This document shows positions 1 through 8,912 of a stretch of 64,000 nt of DNA, one piece after another. This DNA comes from Flavobacterium nitratireducens (GTDB lineage Bacteria; Bacteroidota; Bacteroidia; Flavobacteriales; Flavobacteriaceae): NCBI RefSeq assembly GCF_029625335.1, contig NZ_CP121111.1, positions 2,914,001 through 2,978,000 on the forward strand, written 5' to 3'. Within the stretch, counting starts at the first letter, position 1. The number at the start of each line of letters is the position of its first letter. The notes below the pieces were generated by a model, which saw only the letters and a program-made list of their open reading frames with translations, did not search any database and had not been told where the DNA came from. A program made the position numbers and the translations under genes.

Positions 1-600
1 CATTTTTACAAGGTTGGAACAAATAGGATGTACCATTGCTTCATTTAATTGTTCAAAGAACAGTTTATTACGATTCTGAACGATTCCAGCATCTTTAATA
101 ATATACTCAACCAATCCCGCTTTTAAGTAGGTATCGGTTAAGCGGTACTTTTTGCAATATTCCCGCTCTAGATAACTATCGTTTACTTCAATAAACGCAC
201 CTTTGGATGTACCATGCTTTAATACATCGATAATTCGGGAGTAAATAAAGGTATTGTCATTGGACTTGGTTTGTTGATGCAATATATCAGCTTTCAATGA
301 TTTCCACTTGTCATCAGTATAGAAAGTACTGGCTAAGTTGGATAAGAAAACTAGGCACTTTTCGATAGCTACGTTAACATCGCTATCAATTGCTTTAAGC
401 ATGGCTTTAGGAACATACTTGCGTAGGTTGTATTCTGATTTTTTTGGTATAAGTAACGAATTTACATTTGGGAATTGTAATGCTAATTCGGCTAGGTTGT
501 TGTCATTTTGAAGGATTTGAATATCCTCAGTATCACCTGTAAGTGATAGGTAATCGGTTTTAATGTTCACTAATATTCTCTTATTCTCGTCATTCCACAT
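1..600 (-). CDS. Partial mobile-element-like protein, C-terminus off the window
   Basis: An open frame runs on the minus strand from ATG at 600 to the window edge (200 codons, no stop), so the C-terminus is missing. The protein is charged and soluble, with no signal peptide or membrane segment. The part around residues 130-165 (a KHGTSKG segment, then an ILE/KKYRLT-type stretch) looks like a winged-helix fold. That arrangement resembles, from memory, DNA-binding or replication-type proteins on Bacteroidota mobile elements; this is inference, and I cannot name a family. It is transcribed away from the restriction-modification operon. Its upstream region carries a strong hairpin (630-672) and dense inverted repeats, which would suit a regulated plasmid- or island-maintenance gene. 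Confidence 0.6.
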   Translation of the reverse strand, partial: MWNDENKRILVNIKTDYLSLTGDTEDIQILQNDNNLAELALQFPNVNSLLIPKKSEYNLRKYVPKAMLKAIDSDVNVAIEKCLVFLSNLASTFYTDDKWKSLKADILHQQTKSNDNTFIYSRIIDVLKHGTSKGAFIEVNDSYLEREYCKKYRLTDTYLKAGLVEYIIKDAGIVQNRNKLFFEQLNEAMVHPICSNLVKM

Positions 601-629
601 TAGGAATGTTATAGTACTCTTATTGTTTG

Positions 630-672
630 CTTGGTAAGAGAAGCTGGTAGAAGCTATCTACCAGCAACCAAG
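630..672 (-). promoter_or_regulatory. Extended hairpin upstream of the partial gene
   Basis: A perfect 9-bp stem (GCTGGTAGA at 643-651, TCTACCAGC at 657-665) closes a 5-nt loop. Outside it, CTTGGT (630-635) pairs with ACCAAG (667-672) across an asymmetric internal loop. It lies 30-72 nt upstream of the ATG at 600, in the likely 5' untranslated region. There is no U-run after it in either direction that would make it a simple terminator. It could be an operator or a leader RNA structure. Confidence 0.5.
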
Positions 673-1044
673 GTTTTATTGAGTATGCTCTCATATTGTG
701 CTTTTTAATAAATATATCGAAAATCCAACAAAGTGTCAAGTGTTTAAGATAACAAATTGATAAAAAAAATTAAAATAGCGGAAATTGAGCATACTATAAT
801 CATTGCTATAATTATGTAATAGACTATTATTGCTGATATTATACTTTATCCTATTACCATATAAATAAGTAACATATATGAAGGTAAGTTGTTAATTATA
901 GATAATAGATAGATTATAATTAAATAGTAATAAACACTATCTATTTATAATGTGAATATTTATCTTTATTCAATATATGTTACATTATATATTATTACAA
1001 TTGTAACTTATGATATATAGCTGAACCTAAAGGTTGTTATACCT

Positions 1045-1093
1045 CCCTCCCCACGGGAGGGCTTCCCCCGTTACCACCCCTGTTGCCCGTCCC
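1045..1093 (-). other. GC-rich patch: 7-bp hairpin and G-quadruplex motif
   Basis: On the plus strand CCCTCCC (1045-1051) and GGGAGGG (1055-1061) form a hairpin with a CAC loop. Immediately after, four C-runs (1065-1069, 1077-1080, 1086-1088, 1091-1093) give, on the minus strand, four G-runs of 3, 3, 4 and 5 separated by 2, 5 and 7 nt. That matches the canonical G3+N1-7 quadruplex rule. Such a patch is conspicuous in this AT-rich genome. Confidence 0.6.
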
Positions 1094-1401
1094 TCGTGTT
1101 GTTCTAGCATGGGGTATGATGAGGCGTTTAAAAAAATATTTTTTAAAATTTTTTTTCCAGAATTTTTTGGACTAAAATTTGACTTAATTACATAGTAAAG
1201 AATCGTTAAACAATCCCTTTTTGAACGTGAAGACCACCTATCTGTTCCCATGTCTAATGTCAATTATTAGCTTGTAGGATATGTTTTACTTACTATATAT
1301 CAATACGTTAACAATCGATGCCTGGTTTTTTACTTTAAATTAAAAATTTATATCAAATTATGAGATAATAATTGCTATATTGTCAAAAAAATCCCCACAA
1401 A

Positions 1402-1584
1402 ATGAATCGTATAAAAGAGGTGCTTAAGGAGAAAGGTGTAAAGCAAGTTTGGCTGTCCGAAAAGCTTGGAAAAAGCTATAACATGGTAAACGGTTATGTT
1501 ACCAACAAGCGACAACCAAGTATTGAAGTACTGTACGAGATTGCTAAATTATTGCAGGTGGATGCCAAGGAATTATTAAATTAA
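1402..1584 (+). CDS. XRE-family helix-turn-helix regulator of the hsd operon
   Basis: A small Cro/C1-type DNA-binding protein of 60 residues, probably a regulator (C-protein-like) of the restriction-modification genes that begin 18 nt downstream on the same strand. The HTH_3 pattern is complete: MNRIKEVLKEKG, a KQVWLSEKLGKS helix-turn-helix, and a C-terminal PSIEVLYEIAKLLQVDAKELL helix pair. An in-frame ATG lies 30 nt further upstream (1372), but family alignment favours ATG 1402, because helix 1 starts at once. Tight spacing and strand indicate co-transcription with hsdM. That it controls hsd expression is inferred from position. Confidence 0.85.
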   Translation: MNRIKEVLKEKGVKQVWLSEKLGKSYNMVNGYVTNKRQPSIEVLYEIAKLLQVDAKELLN

Positions 1585-1602
1585 AAAGATTACAAACAAA
1601 TT

Positions 1603-4023
1603 ATGGCAATTAAAAAATCCGAATTATATAGCTCATTATGGGCAAGTTGTGATGAACTAAGAGGTGGAATGGATGCCTCTCAATATAAAGACTACGTACT
1701 TACAATGCTTTTTGTAAAGTATATTTCAGATAAGTACGCTGGTAATCCAATGGGATTAATTGAAATACCAGAGGGTGCATCATTTGATGATATGGTAGCC
1801 TTGAAAGGAAAACCAGATATTGGAGACCGAATCAACAAAGAAATTCTAAGACCGCTATTTTCTGCAAACGGATTGGAAGGTTCTATGGAATTGGTTGATT
1901 TCAATGATGATGATAAATTAGGTAGCGGAAAAGACAAAGTAGAAACGTTATCTAAATTAATAGCCATTTTTGAAAACCCAAACTTAAACTTCAAAAATAA
2001 CCGTGCCGAAGATGACGATGTATTAGGTGATGCCTATGAATTTTTAATGCGTCACTTTGCTACTGAATCTGGAAAAAGTAAAGGACAATTTTATACACCA
2101 GCTGAGGTGTCTCGAATTTTAGCAAAAGTAATTAGTGTTGATAAAGCTGATAAACCTTCTTATACAGCCTATGACCCAACATGTGGTTCGGGTTCACTTT
2201 TATTAAAGGTAGCCGATGAAGCTCCAAATGGTTTGACTTTATACGGACAAGAAAAAGATATTGCCACCAAAGGATTAGCTATCATGAATATGTGGTTGCA
2301 TGGATATCCAGAAGCATCTATTTCTGGAGGTAACACCATCTCAACACCTAGCTTCAAAGAGAACGATGGAACGTTAAAACGATTTGACTTTGTTGTGGCA
2401 AACCCACCATTTTCAGTAAAAAACTGGGTTACAGGTATTAATCCAATGGATGATGAATTTAAACGATTTAGAGGCTATGGAGTACCACCAGAAAAGAATG
2501 GTGACTATGCTTTTTTATTACACATTGTTGCATCCCTGAAAAGCACAGGTAAAGGTGCTGTGATTCTGCCGCATGGGGTTTTGTTTAGAGGAAATGCAGA
2601 AGCAGAAATTCGTAAAAACTTATTGCAACGCAAATGGATTAAAGGTATCATTGGATTACCAGCCAACTTGTTTTACGGTACTGGAATACCAGCTTGTGTT
2701 ATAGTCATTGACAAAGAAAATGCGGAATCTCGTGAAGGTGTTTTTATGATGGATGCTAGCAAAGGCTTTATGAAAGATGGCAACAAAAACAGGCTAAGAG
2801 AACAGGATATTCATAAAATAGTGGATGCCTTTAACCTTCAATCGGAAATTGATAAATTTAGTCGTTTGGTTCCATACAGTGAGATAGAAAAGAATGAATA
2901 CAATCTAAATATTCCTCGTTACATCGATACGCAAGAACAAGAAGATATTCAAGACTTAAATGCGCATTTGAATGGTGGTATTCCTCAAAAAGATATTGAT
3001 GCTTTACACGAATATTGGACGGTATATCCTAATCTAAGAAAGGATTTGTTTACTCCAATTCGTGAAGGATATGCCAAATTAAACGTTGAAAAATCGGAAA
3101 TAAAAAGTACCATTTTTGAACATCCCGATTTTATCCAATACAATCAAGAACTAAGTGGTTTGTTTGAAGCTTTTAAAACAGAAAATCATCCTAAAATGAA
3201 TGCCATTTCAATTGATACCAAACCGAAAGAATTTATCAAAGAAATTTCGGAAGACATTTTGAAACGTTACAGTAACAAAGCATTAATTGGTGCGTATGAT
3301 GTTTACCAACACTTGTTGGACTACTGGAACGAAACCATGAAAGATGACGTGTATTTGATTGTGGAAGATGGATGGGAAGCTAAAGTAAAACGCATTTTAG
3401 AAAAGAACAAAAAAGGTACTGAAGTTGACAAAGGTTGGATGTGTGACCTTATTCCAAAAGAATTGGTTATCAATAGATTTTTGGCAAGTGAGTACCAAGA
3501 ATTAGTTAGCATCGAAACTGAATTAGAAAGCGTACAAGCCGAAATAGTTTCTTTTGAAGAAGAACACGCTGGAGAAGAAGGTATTTTGTTAGATGCAACC
3601 AACGACAAAGGAAGTATTACGAAAACCACCCTTACAGCTTTTATAAAAGATAATAAATCTAACCCAGCCGAAAAAGAATCAATTTCATTGGCTAATGAAA
3701 TGTTGAAACTTTTCAACCGTGAGGCTGAATTGAAAAAAGACCAAAAAGAAAAAGCCTTAGCATTAGATAATTTAACACTAAAAACTTTCAAAGAGTTAAC
3801 CGAAGACGATGTTAGAACGCTTGTAGTGGATGACAAATGGTTAACCAGTATTAAAGCTTCCATACAAACTGAAATTGATGCGATTTCACAGCGTTTAACA
3901 GGTAGAGTGAAGCAATTAGCCGAACGATATGAAAACACCTTAATAGAGCTGGATAAAGAGACCAAAACACTAGAAGATAAAGTAAGTGCTCACCTTGAAA
4001 AAATGGGATTGGTATGGAGTTAA
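1603..4023 (+). CDS. hsdM: Type I restriction-modification methyltransferase subunit HsdM
   Basis: The N6-adenine methyltransferase subunit of a type I R-M complex; with HsdS it modifies the recognition site, and with HsdR it forms the restriction enzyme. The HsdM N-terminal helical domain is at about residues 5-125. The SAM-binding motif DPTCGSGSLLL is near residue 190 and the catalytic NPPF motif near residue 267. At 806 residues it is about 300 longer than classical HsdM. The extra C-terminus (about 500-806) is charged and helix- and coiled-coil-rich, as in other long-form HsdM proteins. Its stop lies inside the hsdS start (10-nt overlap), so translation is probably coupled. Confidence 0.96.
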   Translation: MAIKKSELYSSLWASCDELRGGMDASQYKDYVLTMLFVKYISDKYAGNPMGLIEIPEGASFDDMVALKGKPDIGDRINKEILRPLFSANGLEGSMELVDFNDDDKLGSGKDKVETLSKLIAIFENPNLNFKNNRAEDDDVLGDAYEFLMRHFATESGKSKGQFYTPAEVSRILAKVISVDKADKPSYTAYDPTCGSGSLLLKVADEAPNGLTLYGQEKDIATKGLAIMNMWLHGYPEASISGGNTISTPSFKENDGTLKRFDFVVANPPFSVKNWVTGINPMDDEFKRFRGYGVPPEKNGDYAFLLHIVASLKSTGKGAVILPHGVLFRGNAEAEIRKNLLQRKWIKGIIGLPANLFYGTGIPACVIVIDKENAESREGVFMMDASKGFMKDGNKNRLREQDIHKIVDAFNLQSEIDKFSRLVPYSEIEKNEYNLNIPRYIDTQEQEDIQDLNAHLNGGIPQKDIDALHEYWTVYPNLRKDLFTPIREGYAKLNVEKSEIKSTIFEHPDFIQYNQELSGLFEAFKTENHPKMNAISIDTKPKEFIKEISEDILKRYSNKALIGAYDVYQHLLDYWNETMKDDVYLIVEDGWEAKVKRILEKNKKGTEVDKGWMCDLIPKELVINRFLASEYQELVSIETELESVQAEIVSFEEEHAGEEGILLDATNDKGSITKTTLTAFIKDNKSNPAEKESISLANEMLKLFNREAELKKDQKEKALALDNLTLKTFKELTEDDVRTLVVDDKWLTSIKASIQTEIDAISQRLTGRVKQLAERYENTLIELDKETKTLEDKVSAHLEKMGLVWS

Positions 4024-5132
4024 TGGAGAAACAAGGTTTTAAACAAACAGAAGTGGGTTTGATTCCAGATGATTGGAATGTAAAGAAGTTGGAAGAGGTT
4101 TTACAATTTGGAAGCGGACAAGATTACAAACATCTTTCACGAGGTGAAATTCCAGTATATGGTACTGGTGGATTAATGACGTTTGTAAATAATTACTTAT
4201 ATAACGGTGATTCAGTAGGCATAGGAAGAAAAGGTACTATAGACAAGCCTGTATTTTTGTCTGGGAAGTTTTGGACTGTTGATACTTTATTTTATACACA
4301 TAGTTTCGTAAATTCTTTTCCAAAGTTTATTTATTATAAATTTCTAATGATACCTTGGAAGGAATTCAACGAAGCCTCTGGAGTTCCCAGTTTGAATAAG
4401 AATACTTTGGGTAAAATAAATATTTCAATACCTCAAACCCTCGAAGAACAAAAAGCCATAGCCACGGCATTAAGTGATGTTGATACTTTGATAGCCAATT
4501 TGGAAAAGCTCATCACTAAAAAGAAAGCCATCAAACAGGGTGCGATGCAACAGTTGCTCACACCACCACATAAAGGTGGCAAGCGATTAGAAGGGTATAC
4601 TGGTGATTGGGTCGAAAAAAAAATGGGTGAATGCTTAAAATATGAACAGCCCACAAAATACATTGTGAAAAATGCAAATTATGAAGGTCAAAGTCAAACT
4701 CCTGTCCTTACAGCTGGAAAAACTTTTTTACTTGGTTTTACAGATGAAAAAGAAGGTATATACAGCGATTTACCAGTGATTATTTTTGATGATTTTACCA
4801 CTTCAAAACAATATGTTGACTTTGAATTTAAAGTAAAATCGTCTGCAATGAAAATGCTAAAAGCTACCTCAGAAACGGATATCAATTTTATTTATTCAAC
4901 TATGAATATGATAAATTTTTCATTAGGAGATGACCACAAAAGAAGATGGATTGCTGAGTATAGTAAAATAACAATTTTTGTTCCAGAAATACAAGAACAA
5001 AAAGCAATATCCGAAATTCTTTCCGATATGGATTTAGAAATCGAAAAATTAGAATCTAAAAAAGCAAAATGCCAAAATGTAAAACAAGGTATGATGCAAG
5101 AATTATTAACAGGTAAAACGAGGTTGGTATGA
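4014..5132 (+). CDS. hsdS: Type I restriction-modification specificity subunit HsdS
   Basis: The DNA recognition subunit. It has the expected two-TRD layout: TRD1 at about residues 10-135, a central conserved coiled-coil spacer (EEQKAIATALSDVDTLIANL onward, about 142-185), TRD2 at about 195-325, and a C-terminal spacer repeat (QEQKAISEILSDMD onward, about 327-372). The two spacer repeats are similar in sequence, as expected for a pseudo-symmetric HsdS. The N-terminal EVGLIPDDW signature is typical. ATG 4014 overlaps hsdM by 10 nt; ATG 4023 would give a TAATG overlap and is equally plausible. The stop overlaps the hsdR start (ATGA). At 372 residues both TRDs appear intact. Confidence 0.95.
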   Translation: MELMEKQGFKQTEVGLIPDDWNVKKLEEVLQFGSGQDYKHLSRGEIPVYGTGGLMTFVNNYLYNGDSVGIGRKGTIDKPVFLSGKFWTVDTLFYTHSFVNSFPKFIYYKFLMIPWKEFNEASGVPSLNKNTLGKINISIPQTLEEQKAIATALSDVDTLIANLEKLITKKKAIKQGAMQQLLTPPHKGGKRLEGYTGDWVEKKMGECLKYEQPTKYIVKNANYEGQSQTPVLTAGKTFLLGFTDEKEGIYSDLPVIIFDDFTTSKQYVDFEFKVKSSAMKMLKATSETDINFIYSTMNMINFSLGDDHKRRWIAEYSKITIFVPEIQEQKAISEILSDMDLEIEKLESKKAKCQNVKQGMMQELLTGKTRLV

Positions 5133-8100
5133 ACAATATTGGCAAATCAGAACGCACCTCTCAAAATCGAGTTTTAGAGCTATTTCAAAATGAATTAGGA
5201 TACAATTATCTTGGTGATTGGCATGAAGAAATTCGTACCATTCCTGTTGAAGAAACCCTATTAAAAAAGTATTTGCTTTCAAGAGGTTATTCTGAAACTC
5301 TTAGTCAAAAAGCGGTGGATGAATTGGTGAAATCAGCTACTAACTTATCCAATGGTTTATATGCTTCAAATAAAGAAGTTTATAGTTTATTACGCTATGG
5401 GGTTACGGTTAGAGATGAATTAGGAAGTCCAAAAGAAACCGTTTGGTTAATTGATTGGAACAATTTCGAAAATAATGATTTTGGAGTTGCTGAAGAAGTT
5501 ACGGTAGCGGGTAGATACAATAAAAGACCAGACATTGTTATTTATGTTAATGGTATTGCGTTAGGTATATTAGAATTAAAAAGAAGTAAAGTAAGTGTAG
5601 AAGAAGGAATTCGTCAAAATTTAGACAACCAAAAACCAGAGTTTATACAAAATTTCTTCACCACCATTCAATTGGTTCTGGCTGGTAACGATACCCAAGG
5701 ATTACAATATGGAACAATAGAAACTTCTGAAAAGTACTTTTTAAAATGGAAAGAAGAATGTGATAAGTCATTTGATTATGTTTTAGATAAACATGTTTTT
5801 CAATTATGCGAGAAACACAGGTTTTTAGAGTTGATTCATGACTTTGTAGTATTTGATAAAGGTGTGAAGAAATTATGCCGTCCTAATCAATATTTTGGCA
5901 TAAAAGCAGCACATCAAAACATCAGAAACAAACAAGGTGGTGTTATTTGGCATACACAGGGTTCGGGAAAAAGTTTAACGATGGTTTGGTTAGCCAAATG
6001 GATTCGAGAAAACGTAGCAGACAGCCGTGTGCTAATTATTACAGACAGAGAAGAGTTAGATGACCAAATAGAGAAACTATTCACAGGTATTGAAGAAAGA
6101 ATCTACAGAACCAAAAGTGGAAGAGATTTAATCAATGTTCTGAATGCAAAAACAGAAATGTTAATTGGTAGTTTGGTTCATAAATTTGGGAGGCAAACTG
6201 ACGAAGGAGATTTTGAAGCCTTCATAAAAGAACTAAAAGAAAACTTAGGAAGCGATTTCAAAGCTAAAGGAAACATCCATGTGTTTGTAGATGAATGTCA
6301 CCGCACACAATCTGGAAAATTGCATGATGCTATGAAAATGATTCTTCCAGATGCTCTTTTTATTGGTTTTACAGGAACACCATTACTTAAAAAAGACAAA
6401 CTAAAATCAATAGAAATTTTCGGACCTTATATCGGTAATCCCTACAAATTTGATGAAGCTGTTGAAGATGGTGTTGTGTTGGATTTACTATATGAAGCAA
6501 GAGATGTAGAACAATTTGTAACTGACCAAACAAAAATTGATGAATGGTTTGATGCAAAAACGAAAGGATTAACCGATGTTGCCAAAGTGGAACTTAAAAA
6601 ACGTTGGGGAACAATTCAAAAAGTTCTCGGTTCAAAATCTCGATTAGAAAAAATTGTAGCTGATATTATTTTTGATTTTGAAACAAAACCAAGGTTAAGT
6701 ACTGGAGAAGGAAATGCCATGCTGGTATCAAGTTCTGTACACCAAGCTTGTAAATATTACGAAATTTTCCAGAACAATAATTTCAAGAATTGTGCCATAA
6801 TCACATCCTACGAGCCTCATCAATCAGATATTAAAGGGGAAGAAACTGGCGAAGGCACAACGGATAAACTTATGAAATATGAAGTTTACACAAAGATGTT
6901 AAATGGAAAGTCAACTGAAGAATTTGAAGCGGAAGCTAAAGCTCAATTTATAAAAGAGCCAGCTAGAATGAAGCTGTTAATTGTGGTAGACAAACTACTA
7001 ACTGGTTTTGATGCACCTTCAGCTACTTACTTGTATATTGATAAAAGTATGCAAGACCATGGCTTATTTCAAGCTATTTGTCGTGTTAACAGAGTGGATA
7101 CTGAAGATAAAGATTATGGTTATATAATTGATTACAAAGATTTATTCCATAGCTTACAAAAATCAATCAATGATTATACATCAGAAGCATTTGATATGTT
7201 TGATAAAGATGATGTAAAAGGGTTATTAAAGAGTAGAATTTCTGAGAGTAGAGATAGATTAGAAACGGCTTTAGAAACAGTAAGAGCCATGTGTGAACCT
7301 GTTCATCCCAAAGACGAACCTAGTTTTATTAAATTCTTCTGTGGTGATACTGAAAACCCAGATGATATAAAGGCTACAGAAGAAAAAAGAGTCGCATTAT
7401 ACAAAGCTGTTGTAAAGTTGATTAGAGCGTATGCCAACGTTGCCAACGAAATGCACAAATTAGATTATACGGAACAAGAAGCTGAGAAAATTAAGCAAGA
7501 AGTTCAGTATTATTCTGATTTAAGAGATACTATCAAGCAAGCAAGTGGTGATTATTTAGATTTGAAGCGTTTCGAGCCAGGGATGCGACAGTTGATGGAT
7601 ATGTATCTAAACGCTAATTCAAGTAAAAAAATATCTGATTTTGAGAACAAATCACTGGTGGATTTGATAATCAAACTAAGAGATGAATTAGAAGGTACTC
7701 CAGAAGATAAAAAGCGTGGACGACAAACATCAGTTGCTGAAATCATAGAAAATAATGTTCGAAAAGTAGTTAATGAGGAATCACAAACGAATCCGAAATA
7801 TTACGAAAGAATGTCCAAGTTGTTGGATGAATTGATAAAACAACGCAAGCTAGAAACTATTGACTATAAGGTGTATTTGGATAACATCAAAAAACTTGCT
7901 GAGGAGGTATCAAATTCATCATCCAGTCAAACTTATCCAATTAACATCAATACCAGAGCTAAACAAGCACTTTATGATAATTTAGACAATGATGAAAATT
8001 TAGCCATTTTATTAGATGAAGCAGTTAAATACAATAAACTAGATGGCTGGCGAGATGGTGGCATCAAAGAAAAAAAATTAAGAATTGAAGTGAATAATAT

Positions 8101-8164
8101 TGTTGGAGACCCAGAGAAAACAATGAATATAATGGAAATTATAAAAGCTCAAAATGAGTACTAA
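5129..8164 (+). CDS. hsdR: Type I restriction endonuclease subunit HsdR
   Basis: The translocase/nuclease subunit that pumps DNA and cleaves unmodified molecules. The PD-(D/E)xK nuclease core is visible at about residues 134-155 (RPDIVIY, then ELKRSK). The SF2 helicase follows with Walker A TQGSGKSLT near 278-285, DECH at 388-391 and the FTGTPLL motif near 413. The second RecA lobe (VDKLLTGFDAP, then ICRVNRV) is complete, followed by a helical C-terminus. At 1011 residues it is full length. It starts within the hsdS stop (ATGA), and the metallopeptidase gene overlaps its end by 11 nt, so one transcript probably covers all of them. No lesion is visible, and the system looks functional. Confidence 0.96.
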   Translation: MNNIGKSERTSQNRVLELFQNELGYNYLGDWHEEIRTIPVEETLLKKYLLSRGYSETLSQKAVDELVKSATNLSNGLYASNKEVYSLLRYGVTVRDELGSPKETVWLIDWNNFENNDFGVAEEVTVAGRYNKRPDIVIYVNGIALGILELKRSKVSVEEGIRQNLDNQKPEFIQNFFTTIQLVLAGNDTQGLQYGTIETSEKYFLKWKEECDKSFDYVLDKHVFQLCEKHRFLELIHDFVVFDKGVKKLCRPNQYFGIKAAHQNIRNKQGGVIWHTQGSGKSLTMVWLAKWIRENVADSRVLIITDREELDDQIEKLFTGIEERIYRTKSGRDLINVLNAKTEMLIGSLVHKFGRQTDEGDFEAFIKELKENLGSDFKAKGNIHVFVDECHRTQSGKLHDAMKMILPDALFIGFTGTPLLKKDKLKSIEIFGPYIGNPYKFDEAVEDGVVLDLLYEARDVEQFVTDQTKIDEWFDAKTKGLTDVAKVELKKRWGTIQKVLGSKSRLEKIVADIIFDFETKPRLSTGEGNAMLVSSSVHQACKYYEIFQNNNFKNCAIITSYEPHQSDIKGEETGEGTTDKLMKYEVYTKMLNGKSTEEFEAEAKAQFIKEPARMKLLIVVDKLLTGFDAPSATYLYIDKSMQDHGLFQAICRVNRVDTEDKDYGYIIDYKDLFHSLQKSINDYTSEAFDMFDKDDVKGLLKSRISESRDRLETALETVRAMCEPVHPKDEPSFIKFFCGDTENPDDIKATEEKRVALYKAVVKLIRAYANVANEMHKLDYTEQEAEKIKQEVQYYSDLRDTIKQASGDYLDLKRFEPGMRQLMDMYLNANSSKKISDFENKSLVDLIIKLRDELEGTPEDKKRGRQTSVAEIIENNVRKVVNEESQTNPKYYERMSKLLDELIKQRKLETIDYKVYLDNIKKLAEEVSNSSSSQTYPININTRAKQALYDNLDNDENLAILLDEAVKYNKLDGWRDGGIKEKKLRIEVNNIVGDPEKTMNIMEIIKAQNEY

Positions 8165-8882
8165 TTCTAATCTTTTACATATCTCAAACATTGAAATTGA
8201 TGTTATTAGAAAAGACATCAAGAACATGCACCTCGCTGTCTATCCACCACACGGTAGGATAAGATTGGCTGTTCCATTGAAAACGGATGAAGAGGTAGTT
8301 AGACTGTTTGCAATTAGCAAATTGGGATGGATAAAAAAGCATGTAAAAAGTTTTCAAGAGCAAGCCAGAGAGACCAAAAGAGATTATGTATCTGGCGAAA
8401 GTTTGTTTTTTCAAGGAATACGATATTTGTTAGAAGTCCAAGAAAAAAACGGATATAGTTCAGTAAAAATTGAAGGGACTAAAAAAATTATATTAAAAAT
8501 AAAAGAAGGTGCTACAACTGAAGAAAAAGCAATTGTAATGCGAGAATGGTATCGCAAACAATTAAAGTTGCAGATTAAACCTTTGCTGGATAAATGGGAA
8601 AAAATCATAGAGGTTTCTACCAATGATTGGGGTGTAAAACACATGAAAACGAAATGGGGGTCATGTAATACTGATTCTAAAAATATTTGGTTAAACTTAG
8701 AGTTGGCAAAAAAACCACCAATTTGTCTGGAGTATATTTTAGTGCATGAGCTGGTTCATTTACACGAAAGAAACCATAACGACAGGTTCGTCTCCTTAAT
8801 GGATAAATTCATGCCAAAGTGGAGGTTACATCGTGATGAGTTGAATAAATTGCCAATTGTGCATAACGATTGGGGGTATTAA
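8154..8882 (+). CDS. YgjP-like (DUF45/M48-clan) zinc metallopeptidase
   Basis: A 242-residue protein of the YgjP/DUF45 family. The zinc-binding signature HELVHLHERNH lies near residues 199-209, preceded by the family hallmark MKTKWGSC (about 164-171). The C-terminal MPKWRLHRDELN segment is also typical. Family members are soluble predicted metallopeptidases whose substrates are largely unknown. The gene overlaps the 3' end of hsdR by 11 nt, so it is part of the R-M operon. This gene is often found directly downstream of type I hsdR (recalled association). A role in turnover or control of HsdR is a reasonable guess but unproven. Confidence 0.9.
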   Translation: MSTNSNLLHISNIEIDVIRKDIKNMHLAVYPPHGRIRLAVPLKTDEEVVRLFAISKLGWIKKHVKSFQEQARETKRDYVSGESLFFQGIRYLLEVQEKNGYSSVKIEGTKKIILKIKEGATTEEKAIVMREWYRKQLKLQIKPLLDKWEKIIEVSTNDWGVKHMKTKWGSCNTDSKNIWLNLELAKKPPICLEYILVHELVHLHERNHNDRFVSLMDKFMPKWRLHRDELNKLPIVHNDWGY

Positions 8883-8912
8883 AATAATTACTGATACATT
8901 AAATAATTAAAT

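Larger units (their letters stand above)
601..1401. other. 800-nt non-coding, AT-rich region with inverted repeats
   Basis: I see no credible gene here. Inverted repeats are AGTATGCTC (682-690) with GAGCATACT (787-795), GTAACATATAT (869-879) with ATATATGTTAC (973-983), and TAGATAG (about 905-911) with CTATCTA (about 938-944). About 700-1020 is almost pure A/T. A sharply GC-rich patch follows at about 1040-1110. The region separates the partial minus-strand gene from the plus-strand XRE/hsd operon, so it must hold divergent promoters. An origin or transfer site of the island is possible but unproven. Confidence 0.55.

Noticed and set aside
1027..1263. 78-codon minus-strand ORF over the GC-rich patch
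   Set aside because: Composition changes abruptly within the frame, no start context, no family; better explained by a structured non-coding region.
3321..3965. 214-codon minus-strand ORF inside hsdM
   Set aside because: Shadow of the hsdM C-terminus; Ser/Leu-rich composition typical of an antisense frame.
4014..5132. Phase-variable (inverting) hsdS
   Set aside because: The serine recombinase nearby suggested it, but there is no second hsdS and no inverted repeats flanking the TRDs in the window.
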